Part shown: positions 5,614-5,717 of the stretch, in pieces | How the letters are laid out: each line of letters begins with the position of its first letter | Position numbering within the stretch: position 1 is the stretch's first letter | Source: an uncultured Eubacteriales bacterium | Lineage (GTDB): Bacteria > Bacillota > Clostridia > Oscillospirales > Acutalibacteraceae | Assembly: GCA_900321595.1 (NCBI GenBank) | Contig: ONWP01000410.1 | Coordinates: forward strand, 1 to 5,717 | Length of the DNA: 5,717 nucleotides | Direction: 5' to 3' | Notes under the pieces: generated by a model | What the model was told of the DNA's origin: nothing | The model's database searches: none | Seen by the model: the letters and a program-made list of their open reading frames with translations, nothing else | Translations under genes and position numbers: made by a program

Positions 5614-5717
5614 ATGCGCTTCGCGCAGTATTACCGCATCGGCGGCCGCGTCGTCCTGCTGGACACGCCCGAAAAGCTGATCGACCGCGCGCCGTATACG
5701 GCGTTTGCCTGCGAGGC
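5614..5717 (+). CDS. Start of an unidentified protein, 3'-truncated
   Basis: ATG 5614 lies 1 nt after the TGA (5610-5612) of the SecB-like gene, with only a weak AAGTGAG as ribosome site, which points to translation by reinitiation or coupling in one operon. The frame stays open to the window end (34 full codons). It begins MRFAQYYRIGGRVVLLDTPE. The short 'YYRIGG..V.L' opening recalls, from memory, proteins related to HPr kinase/PEP carboxykinase in Clostridia. Too little is present to call a function. Confidence 0.6.
   Translation, partial: MRFAQYYRIGGRVVLLDTPEKLIDRAPYTAFACE

Overview
The window suggests an anaerobic Gram-positive bacterium of the Clostridia type, probably an uncultured gut or rumen lineage. 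This is inference from AGGAGG-like ribosome sites, SigA-type promoters with 17-bp spacers, secreted proteins ending in dockerin modules of the 'DAR..LR.SA.LE' style, a clostridial-type second EF-G, and a small Cys-containing acidic protein of a kind common in Clostridia. Coding regions are GC-rich by eye and the 4256-4507 intergenic gap is clearly AT-rich.

Layout. (1) Positions 1-2157, plus strand: the 3' part of a dockerin-ended protein (1-717), then a complete 441-aa secreted protein that also ends in a dockerin (778-2103), then a hairpin (2125-2157). (2) Positions 2164-4352, minus strand: an EF-G-family translation factor (2210-4255, TTG start) with a strong intrinsic terminator and a near-consensus extended -10 promoter. 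(3) Positions 4446-4978, plus strand: a cytosolic cyclophilin-type prolyl isomerase with its own near-consensus promoter, divergent from the EF-G-like gene. (4) Positions 4975-5148, minus strand: a 57-aa Cys-containing protein whose stop codon overlaps that of the isomerase. (5) Positions 5217-5717, plus strand: a SecB-like chaperone gene followed 1 nt later by the start of another gene that runs off the window. The 68-bp gap between (4) and (5) holds a near-palindrome with overlapping -10-like hexamers facing both ways.

Functional reading. Two themes sit side by side. One is extracellular: two adjacent dockerin proteins, probably paralogous at the C-terminus and possibly attached to cohesin-bearing partners encoded elsewhere. 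The other is protein synthesis and folding: an EF-G paralogue, a prolyl isomerase and a SecB-like chaperone. I see no mobile element, CRISPR array, tRNA or rRNA. No stretch over 300 bases lacks a gene; the longest gap is 4256-4507. I did not find a clear new defence or biosynthetic system. The observations most worth checking are the altered GTPase motifs of the EF-G-like protein, the architecture of the 441-aa secreted protein, and the shared promoter/palindrome upstream of the SecB-like gene.
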